DNA from: Afipia sp. GAS231
GTDB taxonomy: Bacteria > Pseudomonadota > Alphaproteobacteria > Rhizobiales > Xanthobacteraceae
Assembly: GCF_900103365.1 (NCBI RefSeq)
Contig: NZ_LT629703.1
Coordinates: 7,240,501-7,304,500, forward strand
Length of the DNA: 64,000 nt
Direction of reading: 5' to 3'
The translations under genes were made by a program, and so were the position numbers. Below the pieces are notes generated by a model that was given only the letters and a program-made list of their open reading frames with translations, was not told the DNA's origin and did not search any database. Position 1 is the first letter of the stretch. Each line of letters begins with the position of its first letter. This document shows positions 9,029-17,015 of this stretch, piece after piece.

Positions 9029-9664
9029 TCAAAAGTTGCTGTCAACCAGAGTCATTCCGCCGGATTGATCGGTACGCCAGCTCACCACCAGGAACTTCGG
9101 CCTGCCGAGCGCCTGCGCCGCAGATCGAGCAGCACTTTCAGATCGAAACACTGGCGTGAGCTTGAGTTCACAATGCGCGACATTGGTGTCGACCCCGCCG
9201 CCAATGAATAGCTCCATCGAATCGCTGATTCCCATGTTGGCTAGCAGCTGCTGCAGTGCGCCGGTTGCGGCTTGCATGGCCGCGGCGGGATCATCGAAAT
9301 GGGTTTGAAATCCGATCGACAAATCGATGATGAGCAGCACGGCACTGAAGATCGCGCCGCCGAACGCCTTGTGAAACAACTCCCTGCCGATCGTGATAGC
9401 CTCAAATCCCGCTGGGGTCAGGTCGAGCCCCGGGGGGCGCTCGGCATTGAGATCGACGCAGGCATCCGGAAAGACGTCCAAGCCGTTGGTTGCCGCGTCC
9501 TGCCCGGCTGCAACGCCCTGTTGAAAGGCGTCGGTGTCCTCGACATCGCCGGGCGTCGGTAGCGAGGCCGGCGGGCCTTGGAAGCCAAAGGCGAACCCGC
9601 GCCCCCAACTTCGCGATTGCGGGCTTTCCACTTGTGGTGGGAGCAGAAACGGATTCTCAAGCAT
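9029..9664 (-). CDS. Unrecognised 211-aa protein, partner of the MACPF-like gene
   Basis: I do not recognise the family. The N-terminus is Pro-rich with SWGRGFAFGFQGPP and DAFQQGVAAGQDAA. A hydrophobic stretch (AFGGAIFSAVLLIIDLSIGF, about residues 98-117) may be a membrane segment or buried helix, and the C-terminal 60 residues look like an alpha/beta fold ending SGGMTLVDSNF. The start at 9664 has an ideal AGGAGG five bases upstream; an in-frame TTG at 9721 is less likely. It lies about 60 bases downstream of the MACPF-like gene on the same strand, so the two are probably cotranscribed and may form a toxin/accessory pair. Function unknown. Confidence 0.75.
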   Translation of the reverse strand: MLENPFLLPPQVESPQSRSWGRGFAFGFQGPPASLPTPGDVEDTDAFQQGVAAGQDAATNGLDVFPDACVDLNAERPPGLDLTPAGFEAITIGRELFHKAFGGAIFSAVLLIIDLSIGFQTHFDDPAAAMQAATGALQQLLANMGISDSMELFIGGGVDTNVAHCELKLTPVFRSESAARSAAQALGRPKFLVVSWRTDQSGGMTLVDSNF

Positions 9665-9724
9665 GGGTGCCTCCTGGTGCGGCGTCGAGAAAGGCGCATG
9701 ACAAGGTAGACCGCCGGCCAATGG

Positions 9725-11017
9725 CTAGGTGTCGTGCGGGCCCGGGTTTCTTTGAATGGTGACGGTGACGGACGAGCCCCTGGGCACTAAGCTGCCCGGC
9801 GGAGGGCTGATGCCCATCACATCGCCCATACTGCCATGGCCAATGAGCGAGAATACCTCGATCAAACTGAGCCCCAGCGCAGGCGCAGAATCTGGCCCCT
9901 CTTCGGCATCGCGCATCCCGCTCCAATTCGGAATCGTCACTGGCGCGGTGTTGAAGGGCTTCTTTCTGAAGTTCAGGGGTGGCGGTGCCGGGTTGGCGAC
10001 GAACATCTGCGGTGGGTCCATCTTTCCGGTCGACACCTTGATGGCGTGCGCCATCAAGCCATTCAGTGCGCCTCGATATTGACCCTGGAATTTCAGCAGA
10101 TCCGTCTGTGGCGGCAGGTTCTCGAAAAACAAGTCCGCGTTCTCGCTGAGCAGGAAATCGAGGTCCGATAAGGCTTTGAGAAAACCCATCTTCTGATTGA
10201 AGCAGTCCTGCAGCACCAGCTGGCGATCTTCACGCTCTTCCGCCGTGGGTATCGGAATCGGAATGATGTCGTAGCTTGCGATCTCCACTTCGAAGCCGAC
10301 CGGATGGTCGTGGACGGAGGCCGGAAAATCGCTCAGCCGCTGGAGGATTTTGGTTGCGTCGGGGCCCGTGAACGAGGCCTGACCGCCGATGCCACCCGCT
10401 TGGCTCATGAAGACCGTAACTTCGGTGCGGTTGTTCGTGTCCCGCATCGCCTGATTGAACGACGCTTGGAACGAGCCGCTGGCCACCAGCCCGTTGTATT
10501 CAGCATGCAGGCTCGCGCTCAGGCTACTCTGGTGTTCCTCGCTCACCGAAGTGATCCGTGCCACCACATCGAATTCACCGCCCGTCTTCAGCGAGCGTAC
10601 GAACATGTCGCCGAACGCGGTCTTGAAATCGTCCATGCGTTGCGCTCTTACCAAGGCTGATGCGTCGTCGTTCAGCTTGAAGCCGTGGCCATGTCGAATC
10701 GCATTCTGCACATTGCAGCGGCCCGCGATGAACGATGAAAATGAGTTGACCGCATGCTGCTGAGCGAAATCAAACTTTGCGCCCCCAGAAAACAGGCCAT
10801 AGCGCACGTCCATCGACGCGGAAATCCCGAGCGACTCCATCAGGCTTTCCTGCGAGGTGACGCTTTCGAAAATCGTCGTCACCTGCTGGCCGTTTGCGGC
10901 CGGGTCTTCGGCGATGTTGGTGACGTCCAGCGCAGTGCCGATGCTTTCGCGGGTTTCGGTGTTGTAGCCTTGGCCGATTTCCTGTCCGTCATAGGGAATC
11001 ATTATCACTTGTGACAT
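9725..11017 (-). CDS. MACPF/CDC-superfamily-like protein with C-terminal PASTA-like domain
   Basis: A 430-residue protein. The N-terminal region (GQGYNTETRESIGTAL, then GISASMDVRYGLFSGGAKFDF) and the core FGDMFVRSLKTGGEFDVVAR (residues 135-154), followed by SLHAEYNGLVASGSF and a strand pair ending SYDIIPIPIP (249-257), resemble the MACPF/perforin-like fold seen in fungal, fish-toxin and scattered bacterial proteins. Residues 260-330 are helical. The end (about 359-423) fits a PASTA domain: VTIPNWSGM ... PPPGSLVPRGSSVTVTI. There is no signal peptide. It may be a pore-forming or membrane-binding protein; PASTA units bind peptidoglycan or beta-lactams in other proteins. Family assignment is by pattern recognition only. 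Confidence 0.6.
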   Translation of the reverse strand: MSQVIMIPYDGQEIGQGYNTETRESIGTALDVTNIAEDPAANGQQVTTIFESVTSQESLMESLGISASMDVRYGLFSGGAKFDFAQQHAVNSFSSFIAGRCNVQNAIRHGHGFKLNDDASALVRAQRMDDFKTAFGDMFVRSLKTGGEFDVVARITSVSEEHQSSLSASLHAEYNGLVASGSFQASFNQAMRDTNNRTEVTVFMSQAGGIGGQASFTGPDATKILQRLSDFPASVHDHPVGFEVEIASYDIIPIPIPTAEEREDRQLVLQDCFNQKMGFLKALSDLDFLLSENADLFFENLPPQTDLLKFQGQYRGALNGLMAHAIKVSTGKMDPPQMFVANPAPPPLNFRKKPFNTAPVTIPNWSGMRDAEEGPDSAPALGLSLIEVFSLIGHGSMGDVMGISPPPGSLVPRGSSVTVTIQRNPGPHDT

Positions 11018-11351
11018 GGCGATAGCCTCACTGCTCTGTTGCTAGGTCCGTGCCGGGACTTCGCCGATCCGCCAGCGGAATTTCCTATCGAACAAGCCTA
11101 CGCCCATCGGCTATTCTCGACTGTGAGCCAGCTAACAGTCCGGAAAATTGGTGCAGTCCGCCGTACTCGCCGCCGCATTTTCTATATTTCGAGCGTCGGC
11201 TCTGACAGCCGATCTTCGCAATGAACACGCGGGATACCGTAATGACTTTTGGTGGCACTTCACGACATGCCGTGTCGCCGCATGGTCTCGGTCAATTTGT
11301 GAGCGAAGCGGACAATGTCGCGTCCCGCCACCAAGCCTATGGGTAAACGGC
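11018..11351. other. Spacer between MACPF-like and carbamoyltransferase genes
   Basis: No supported gene. It must hold the promoter of the minus-strand MACPF-like gene and the end of the carbamoyltransferase transcript. I found no clear terminator hairpin. The 60 bases next to 11352 weakly resemble those next to the remnant at 8841, suggesting the duplicated segment included 3' flanking DNA. Confidence 0.45.
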
Positions 11352-13520
11352 CTAGTTGGGGCGGCCGGATTTCCACGCTGGATGCCACCCGGTGAACCGC
11401 CCGCTGTCGCGCTCGCCGCCGTGCCACGCCGCAAATACCGCGCCGTCGCCGGCGACCAGCAGCACGACGTCGAGGCCTTTCGAGCGCCGCAGGGTCTCGA
11501 TCGCCTGCTGCGGCGTCTGGGCGATCGGGCCTGCGACGTTGAAGGATGTATTGACCGATACCTCCACACCGATGTGACGGCCGAGCGCCTTCAGGTAGGC
11601 GTAGGTGAGGGGATCGTCGTCTTCGCGCACGATCTGGATGCGGCCGGTGCCGTCAGCGTGAATCACCGCCGGAATCTTGTCGCGCGCCTGCGGCTTCGAT
11701 TGCGCCGTCAGCACCATGTAATTGTAGGCGTTGTAGTCGGCGTCCGACGCGCCCGGCAGCAGATCGAAATACTCCTGTGCCGCTTCCAATGTCGCCATCG
11801 GCGCCAGCGGACGTATGGCCTCGCGGTATTTGACGCGCTCGTTGAGGCGCTCGCGCACCTCAGCGTCGCAGGGATTGGCGAGGATCGAGCGGTGGCCGAG
11901 CGCGCGCGGGCCGGTTTCGGCCGCACCCTGATGCAGCGCGATCACGCCGCCTTGGGCAACCATGAACGCCATCAGATCGGCGATAGCATCGCGGCCTTGC
12001 GGGGTCGAGACGTCGCCAATGCGCTCCGAGGCAATGTCATCGGCCTTGAGGGCGGACGTGATGTCGTCGGCCGATGGCGGCAGGCCGCAATGAAACGCAT
12101 GCGTCATCGGCGCGCCGCGCGGCGCGCTTGCCAGATGCGCGAACAGCCAGGCGGCGCCGATGGTGACGCCGGGATCGCCGGGCACCGGCGGCACCCATAG
12201 ATGCAGGCGGGCCTTGCGCTGCTGCGCTTGGGCGAACCAGCCCTCGTCGAAATGTTCGAGCAGCCGCATATTGCCGATTGCGTTCAGCGCCACGCCGCCG
12301 GTCAGCACCAGGCGGCTGGCACCGGTGACGCGCAACAGATGGTCGGTGACATGGATCATCGCATCCTCGAACACCAGTTGCGTCGCCGCCGCCTTGTCGA
12401 GGCGATCCCTGGTGTCGGGGCGATGATGGATGTCCTCGACCCGCAACACCGCATCCGGATTCCAGAGCTGGTCGGGCCGGAGCGGTTCGCCGAGGATGGC
12501 GGTCAGAGCCGGCTTGTAGGGGTGATCGAAGGGATCGCAATACCAGTTGGCCATCGCGCGGTTGATCCGCACTTCGCCGCCGTCGCCGAACTGCAGGACA
12601 TTTCGTAGCCGCGCATAGTACGGATTGCTGGCGCGGTTCATGTCGCCCCAGGCGGCGGCGCCCATATAGCGGCCTTCGCTGGACAGCCAGGTCCAACCGC
12701 CCTGCGTCGACGAGATCACGCTGTAGAACGCGCCGAGTGAATCGAACATGCTGTCGTTGCAATAGAGTTTTCGCATCGCGCCGTTTTCAACGACGTAGAG
12801 CGAAATCGAGCCCTGGTCGCCGGTGCCGTCGAGCACGGCGACCGCGACCGGTTCGCCGTTCTCAGTGAACGGCGAGGCGGCATAGGAAAACCAGGCGTGG
12901 TTGTCGTGGTGTGGCAGGCAGATCAGCGGCACGCGTTCCGATAGACCAAGCTGGCGCGCCAGAATTTTCGGCGTCCGGGTCATCTGCTCGAGGCGGCGGC
13001 TCTCGAAGCCGGCGGCTTCCGTGGTGCGGAGCAGTTTCAGGCTCTGCGGCAATTCCTCGAGCACCGAGCGCGCCAGCGTGCCCGCCAGCGTCGGATAATC
13101 CCAGCTCGTCAGCCAGGCGTCGATGTCGCCGATGTCGCGGCCGATGCCGCGCAGCGCTGAGACCATCGCGTCGATCGAGGCGCGCGGATATTCTGTCGTG
13201 TGCTTGTTGCCGGAAAAGCGCTCTTCCTCGTTGTTGACGATCAGGCGTGGTCCGCGCGCGCGGGTCACCTCGACCAGCGCCACGCCGGAATTGTGCGTGC
13301 CGGGCGCGCCGAGGCCCGCGAGATAGACGGTATCGCCGCGCGAAAGTTTTTCGCGGATGGCGGCAATGCGCGCATCGGCGAATTCCGAGCCGAGTTGATG
13401 AAAGCCCGCAGCCCCCATCGTCTTCGCCGCCAGCCAGCGCGCGGCGCGGAATCCGGCGGCAGCGAGCTTTGGATGTCGCGGACCAATTCGTGGGTTCAGT
13501 TCCAACCGCGGGCCTTGCAA
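11352..13520 (-). CDS. Carbamoyltransferase, NodU/CmcH family
   Basis: About 690-722 residues. The N-terminal Kae1-like/ASKHA half has AGLGAPGTHNSGVALVE, the metal-binding His motif LPHHDNHAWFSYAASPF and VAVLDGTGDQGSISLY. The C-terminal YrdC-like half has GAAETGPRALGHRSILANP and NTSFNVAGPIAQTP. The family transfers carbamoyl from carbamoyl phosphate to hydroxyls of nodulation factors, antibiotics or glycans; this one is not obviously a nod gene, since no nod neighbours are present. The start is uncertain: TTG 13520 gives the longest product, ATG 13418 a shorter one that loses part of a plausible helix. A second copy of its 3' end lies at 8841. Confidence 0.9.
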   Translation of the reverse strand: MQGPRLELNPRIGPRHPKLAAAGFRAARWLAAKTMGAAGFHQLGSEFADARIAAIREKLSRGDTVYLAGLGAPGTHNSGVALVEVTRARGPRLIVNNEEERFSGNKHTTEYPRASIDAMVSALRGIGRDIGDIDAWLTSWDYPTLAGTLARSVLEELPQSLKLLRTTEAAGFESRRLEQMTRTPKILARQLGLSERVPLICLPHHDNHAWFSYAASPFTENGEPVAVAVLDGTGDQGSISLYVVENGAMRKLYCNDSMFDSLGAFYSVISSTQGGWTWLSSEGRYMGAAAWGDMNRASNPYYARLRNVLQFGDGGEVRINRAMANWYCDPFDHPYKPALTAILGEPLRPDQLWNPDAVLRVEDIHHRPDTRDRLDKAAATQLVFEDAMIHVTDHLLRVTGASRLVLTGGVALNAIGNMRLLEHFDEGWFAQAQQRKARLHLWVPPVPGDPGVTIGAAWLFAHLASAPRGAPMTHAFHCGLPPSADDITSALKADDIASERIGDVSTPQGRDAIADLMAFMVAQGGVIALHQGAAETGPRALGHRSILANPCDAEVRERLNERVKYREAIRPLAPMATLEAAQEYFDLLPGASDADYNAYNYMVLTAQSKPQARDKIPAVIHADGTGRIQIVREDDDPLTYAYLKALGRHIGVEVSVNTSFNVAGPIAQTPQQAIETLRRSKGLDVVLLVAGDGAVFAAWHGGERDSGRFTGWHPAWKSGRPN

Positions 13521-13697
13521 TCAAAAGGAGGTGACGGCGCGATCCTGCATCAATCACAATTCACGTCAGGCAACAATGCCGTTTCATTGGGCGGAATAAC
13601 CACATGCTTGCCAGCGGGCGTGCTACTTGCGACACTTGAGCAAATAAAGGCTGGGGCAAAAAAGCCTTGGGCAAAATAATACATGCGGGAGAAGACG

Positions 13698-14933
13698 ATG
13701 CCGGTTCGTTCAAAAAACCTGTTGGCCCTGACGGCGTTTGCCGTCGCCGCTGTCGTTGCAACTTCGGCCAGTGCGCAGAAGAAATACGATGCCGGCGCCA
13801 CCGATAGCGAAATCAAGATCGGCAACATCATGCCCTATAGCGGCCCGGCGTCGTCGTATGGCGTGATCGGCAAGACCGAAGCCGCGTTCTTCAAGATGGT
13901 CAACGACAAGGGCGGCATCGGCGGCCGCAAGATCGATTTCATCTCCTACGACGATGCCTACAGCCCGCCCAAGGCGATCGAGCAGGCGCGCAAGCTGGTC
14001 GAGAGCGACGAGGTGCTCCTGATTTTCCAGCCGCTCGGCACGCCCTCGAATTCGGCGATCATGAAATACATGAACGCCAAGAAGGTGCCGCAGCTCTTCG
14101 TGGCCTCGGGCGGCACCAAGTTCGGCGATCCCAAGAATTTTCCGTGGACCATGGGCTTTCAGCCCAACTACCAGAGCGAGGGGCGGATTTACGCAAAGTA
14201 CATTCGCGACAATTTCCCCAACAGCAAGATCGCGGTGTTCTGGCAGAACGACGACGCCGGCAAGGACCAGTTCAAGGGCCTGAAGGACGGCCTCGGCGAC
14301 AAGGTCAACATGATCATATCAGACAAGTCCTATGAGGTCAGCGATCCCTCGATCGATTCGCAGATCGTGGCGCTGCACGATTCCGGTGCCGACATCTTCT
14401 TCTCCTGGGCCGCGCCGAAGGGATCGGCGCAGGCGATCCGCAAGGTCGGCGAACTCAACTGGAAGCCGAAATTCTTCCTCGCCAATACCGCGACCTCGGT
14501 GGCCTCGGTGCTGAAGCCGGCCGGTCTCGAATATTCCAAGGGGATCATCTCGACGGCCTATCTGAAGGACCCGACCGATCCGACCTGGGACAAGGACCCG
14601 GCCGTGGTGAACTGGCGCGCCTTCATGGACAAGTATTATCCTGATGGCGACAAAACCAACGCCAACAACCTCTATGGCTATGTCCAGGCCGAGGCGATGA
14701 TGCAGGTTCTCAAGCAATGCGGCGACAACCTGACGCGCGACAACGTCATGAAGCAGGCGGCCAGCCTGAAGAACTTCCACTCGGATCTGATGCTGCCGGG
14801 CATCATGGTCAATACGTCAGCCGACGATTACTTTCCGATCGAGCAGATGCAGTTGATGAAATTCAACGGCGAGGCCTGGGAACTGTTCGGTGACGTGATC
14901 ACGGGCGAGGTCGGTCACGAGATGACCCGCTAG
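13698..14933 (+). CDS. ABC transporter substrate-binding protein, branched-chain amino acid type
   Basis: Periplasmic ligand-binding protein of about 411 residues. A signal peptide (LLALTAFAVAAVVATSASA-Q) is followed by the Peripla_BP_6 fold beginning IKIGNIMPYSGPASSYG, with DKGGIGGRKIDF and GYVQAEAMMQVL typical of the LivK/HAAT family. The ATG at 13698 has GGGAGAAG upstream; the ATG at 13683 is five codons earlier. No permease or ATPase genes adjoin, so it is an orphan binding protein. The ligand could be an amino acid, amide or aromatic acid. Confidence 0.92.
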   Translation: MPVRSKNLLALTAFAVAAVVATSASAQKKYDAGATDSEIKIGNIMPYSGPASSYGVIGKTEAAFFKMVNDKGGIGGRKIDFISYDDAYSPPKAIEQARKLVESDEVLLIFQPLGTPSNSAIMKYMNAKKVPQLFVASGGTKFGDPKNFPWTMGFQPNYQSEGRIYAKYIRDNFPNSKIAVFWQNDDAGKDQFKGLKDGLGDKVNMIISDKSYEVSDPSIDSQIVALHDSGADIFFSWAAPKGSAQAIRKVGELNWKPKFFLANTATSVASVLKPAGLEYSKGIISTAYLKDPTDPTWDKDPAVVNWRAFMDKYYPDGDKTNANNLYGYVQAEAMMQVLKQCGDNLTRDNVMKQAASLKNFHSDLMLPGIMVNTSADDYFPIEQMQLMKFNGEAWELFGDVITGEVGHEMTR

Positions 14934-14970
14934 GTCAGCCCGGCTGGCCCCTTTACCGGAAGCCTGCGTC

Positions 14971-15441
14971 ATGACGATCAGGACTGAATATCTTGCGGAT
15001 CAGGAGATGCATCTTCCGCAAGTCGCCCAGTGGCAGCACGCGCAGTTCGGCTATCTGAATCCTGCCGGCACGCTCGAGCAGCGTGTCAGCAGGCTGCGCG
15101 ACGCCTTGCACAGGGATCGTGTTCCAATGGCGCTGATCGCGGTTTCGGAGGAGGGGGAGCTTGTCGGGTCGGCAAGCCTTCTAGCTGCCACGTTGACCCA
15201 CCAACATCTGACACCCTGGCTGTCGTCCGTATTCGTGCCGCCAGAAATGCGTGGCCGAAGCATCGCATCTGCGTTGTCGCTGCGCGCGGTCGATGAAGCG
15301 GCCCGTCTCGGATTCAAGACGCTCTATCTGTTCACGCCGCACAACGAATCGCTCTACGCGCGCCTGGGTTGGAAGACGTTCGACCGGACGGTTCACAACG
15401 GCCAGCCGCTCACCCTCATGGAACGCCCGATCGGGGCGTGA
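14971..15441 (+). CDS. GNAT family N-acetyltransferase
   Basis: A 156-residue protein with the GNAT core: beta strand MALIAVSEEGELVGSASLL, then WLSSVFVPPEMRGRSIASALSLRAVDEA containing the acetyl-CoA pyrophosphate-binding RGRSIA loop (Q/RxxGxG/A variant), and LYLFTPHNESLYARLGW, the motif B region. The acceptor substrate is unknown. It lies about 40 bases after the binding-protein gene and is followed by a good terminator, so it may share its transcript. Confidence 0.87.
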   Translation: MTIRTEYLADQEMHLPQVAQWQHAQFGYLNPAGTLEQRVSRLRDALHRDRVPMALIAVSEEGELVGSASLLAATLTHQHLTPWLSSVFVPPEMRGRSIASALSLRAVDEAARLGFKTLYLFTPHNESLYARLGWKTFDRTVHNGQPLTLMERPIGA

Positions 15442-15454
15442 GAGCAGAACGTCG

Positions 15455-15475
15455 AAGGTCCGGTTGGGCCTTTTT
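15455..15475 (+). terminator. Rho-independent terminator after the acetyltransferase gene
   Basis: AAGGTCC/GGGCCTT stem (one G-T pair), GGTT loop and five T residues, 13 bases after the acetyltransferase stop. Confidence 0.75.
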
Positions 15476-15543
15476 CGCGCCCCATTCTACTTTGCATGGG
15501 GTTGTTTTCGCGATTTTGTGTCAGCCCTGCCAGCGGCAGGTCT

Positions 15544-16905
15544 TCAGCCGGCGCTGAGCCGCACGCCGGCGCGCAGAAACTTCTGCGGATCGACCGCGTC
15601 ACCGTCGATCCGCGTTTCATAATGCAGATGCGGTCCGGTTGAGCGGCCGGTCGAACCGACCGCGCCGATCACTTGCCCGATCTTGATGACATCGCCGACC
15701 TTGACGTTGATTTCCGACAGATGGCCGTAGCGGGTCGAGAGCCCGTTGCCGTGGTCGATCTCGACCATCCGGCCGTAGCCGCCGGCCCATCCAGATGACG
15801 CCACCTTGCCATTCGCCGTCGCGCGCACGGGATCGCCCATTTGCGCGCGGAAATCGAGGCCGGTGTGCATGGCCGGGCGGCCGAGGAAGGGGTCGCTGCG
15901 GACGCCGAAGCCCGAGGTGAACTCGACCTCGCCGATGACGGGCTTGCGATACGGCACCAGCGCCAGCGTCCGGTTGAGACGCTCGACCTGGGCGCGGGTG
16001 GTGTTGATGCGGTAGAGCTGGCGTTCGAACGGGCCGGCGTCGGCCCCGAGCTTCACCGGCACGAACGGACCGCCGACGCCGGAGCGCGGTGTCGCGCCTT
16101 CCAGTTGCGCCATGTCGAGGCCGAGATCGGTGAACACGCCGCGCATCCGGCGAACGCGTGATTCCATGCCGTCCTCGACCGCGCTGAGCGCGGCCATCTG
16201 ACGCCGCTCGACCGAATCGAGCGAGGTCTGAAGCCGAACCAAAACGTTGTCGAAGCCTTGAACTTTGGCGAACTGGTTCGGTTGCACCTTGGCGGCAACG
16301 GGCGCGCGCGATTCGAGGCGGGCTTCGCGATCCGGCGGCGCCACGAAAATCACGGTGTCGCTGATCGGGGAGGGCTTTGGCGTGCCGGAGGCGGGCTGCT
16401 GATCTGCCGTGCCGGTACGGGCCTGCGGCCGAATCGAGCCGGTGGCTGCGGTATCCGGGATCGCGCCGAGCGCGGTGGCACGGGATTCCAGTGCGGTCTG
16501 GCGCCGCATGATCTGATCGAGCTTCTGGTCGAACTGCTCCTGATCCAGCAACTGCCGGCTGGTGGTGCGGTCGACCTTGGCCCGCAATTCGGCGATGCGG
16601 TCTTCATAGGCGTATTGCATCTCGGCCTGGCGGGCGATCAGCCGGGTCAGGACGTCGTCGCGAAACGCGAAATAGGTGGCGGTTGCGGCCGACCACATCC
16701 CGAGTACGACGACCGTGCCGACGACGATCCAGAACACCACCGGCCCGAACCGGACCTGCTTGCCGGCATGGACGATGGCATAGCCATCATTTGCCACCGC
16801 AGCCGGGTTTGCGACCGCGGCTTGCGCGCCCGCTGCGCGGCGAGGCGGGAACCGGTTTTGATCATGGTGCTGGTGGTCGGAATGATGACCAGTACGGTAC
16901 GACAT
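15544..16905 (-). CDS. M23-family peptidase / murein hydrolase activator-like protein
   Basis: A 453-residue envelope protein. The N-terminus is His/Gln-rich and cytoplasmic, followed by a membrane helix (FGPVVFWIVVGTVVVLGMW), a long coiled-coil periplasmic region, and a C-terminal LytM/M23 domain with TSGFGVRSDPFLGRPAMHTGLDF, HGNGLSTRYGHL and GRSTGPHLHYE. The zinc ligands (H in HTGLD, D, and HLH) are intact, so it may be an active endopeptidase rather than a degenerate EnvC-type activator. The start at 16905 has GGGAG six bases upstream; an earlier in-frame start at 16950 lacks this. Confidence 0.9.
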   Translation of the reverse strand: MSYRTGHHSDHQHHDQNRFPPRRAAGAQAAVANPAAVANDGYAIVHAGKQVRFGPVVFWIVVGTVVVLGMWSAATATYFAFRDDVLTRLIARQAEMQYAYEDRIAELRAKVDRTTSRQLLDQEQFDQKLDQIMRRQTALESRATALGAIPDTAATGSIRPQARTGTADQQPASGTPKPSPISDTVIFVAPPDREARLESRAPVAAKVQPNQFAKVQGFDNVLVRLQTSLDSVERRQMAALSAVEDGMESRVRRMRGVFTDLGLDMAQLEGATPRSGVGGPFVPVKLGADAGPFERQLYRINTTRAQVERLNRTLALVPYRKPVIGEVEFTSGFGVRSDPFLGRPAMHTGLDFRAQMGDPVRATANGKVASSGWAGGYGRMVEIDHGNGLSTRYGHLSEINVKVGDVIKIGQVIGAVGSTGRSTGPHLHYETRIDGDAVDPQKFLRAGVRLSAG

Positions 16906-17015
16906 CGGCACTCCCGTGCCGATCGGAGAGGAATTCCGGGACGGCCTCATTTGTGCGGCCGATTTGACCCTCTCATGGTTAATATTTGGGAAATGGGAAC
17001 CTCTAAAGCGCAGTA

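Noticed and set aside
8841-11418. attL/attR pair of an integrative element
   Set aside because: The duplicated segment is only 87 percent identical and no integrase gene lies in between; kept instead as a remnant/duplication.
11148-12200. 350-codon plus-strand frame opposite the carbamoyltransferase
   Set aside because: Antisense shadow, Arg/His-rich, no domain.
13524-13536. AAAAGGAGGTGA on the plus strand, complementary to the 16S rRNA 3' end
   Set aside because: It looks like a perfect Shine-Dalgarno, but no start codon follows within 15 bases, and the surrounding sequence is not 16S rRNA. Likely chance.
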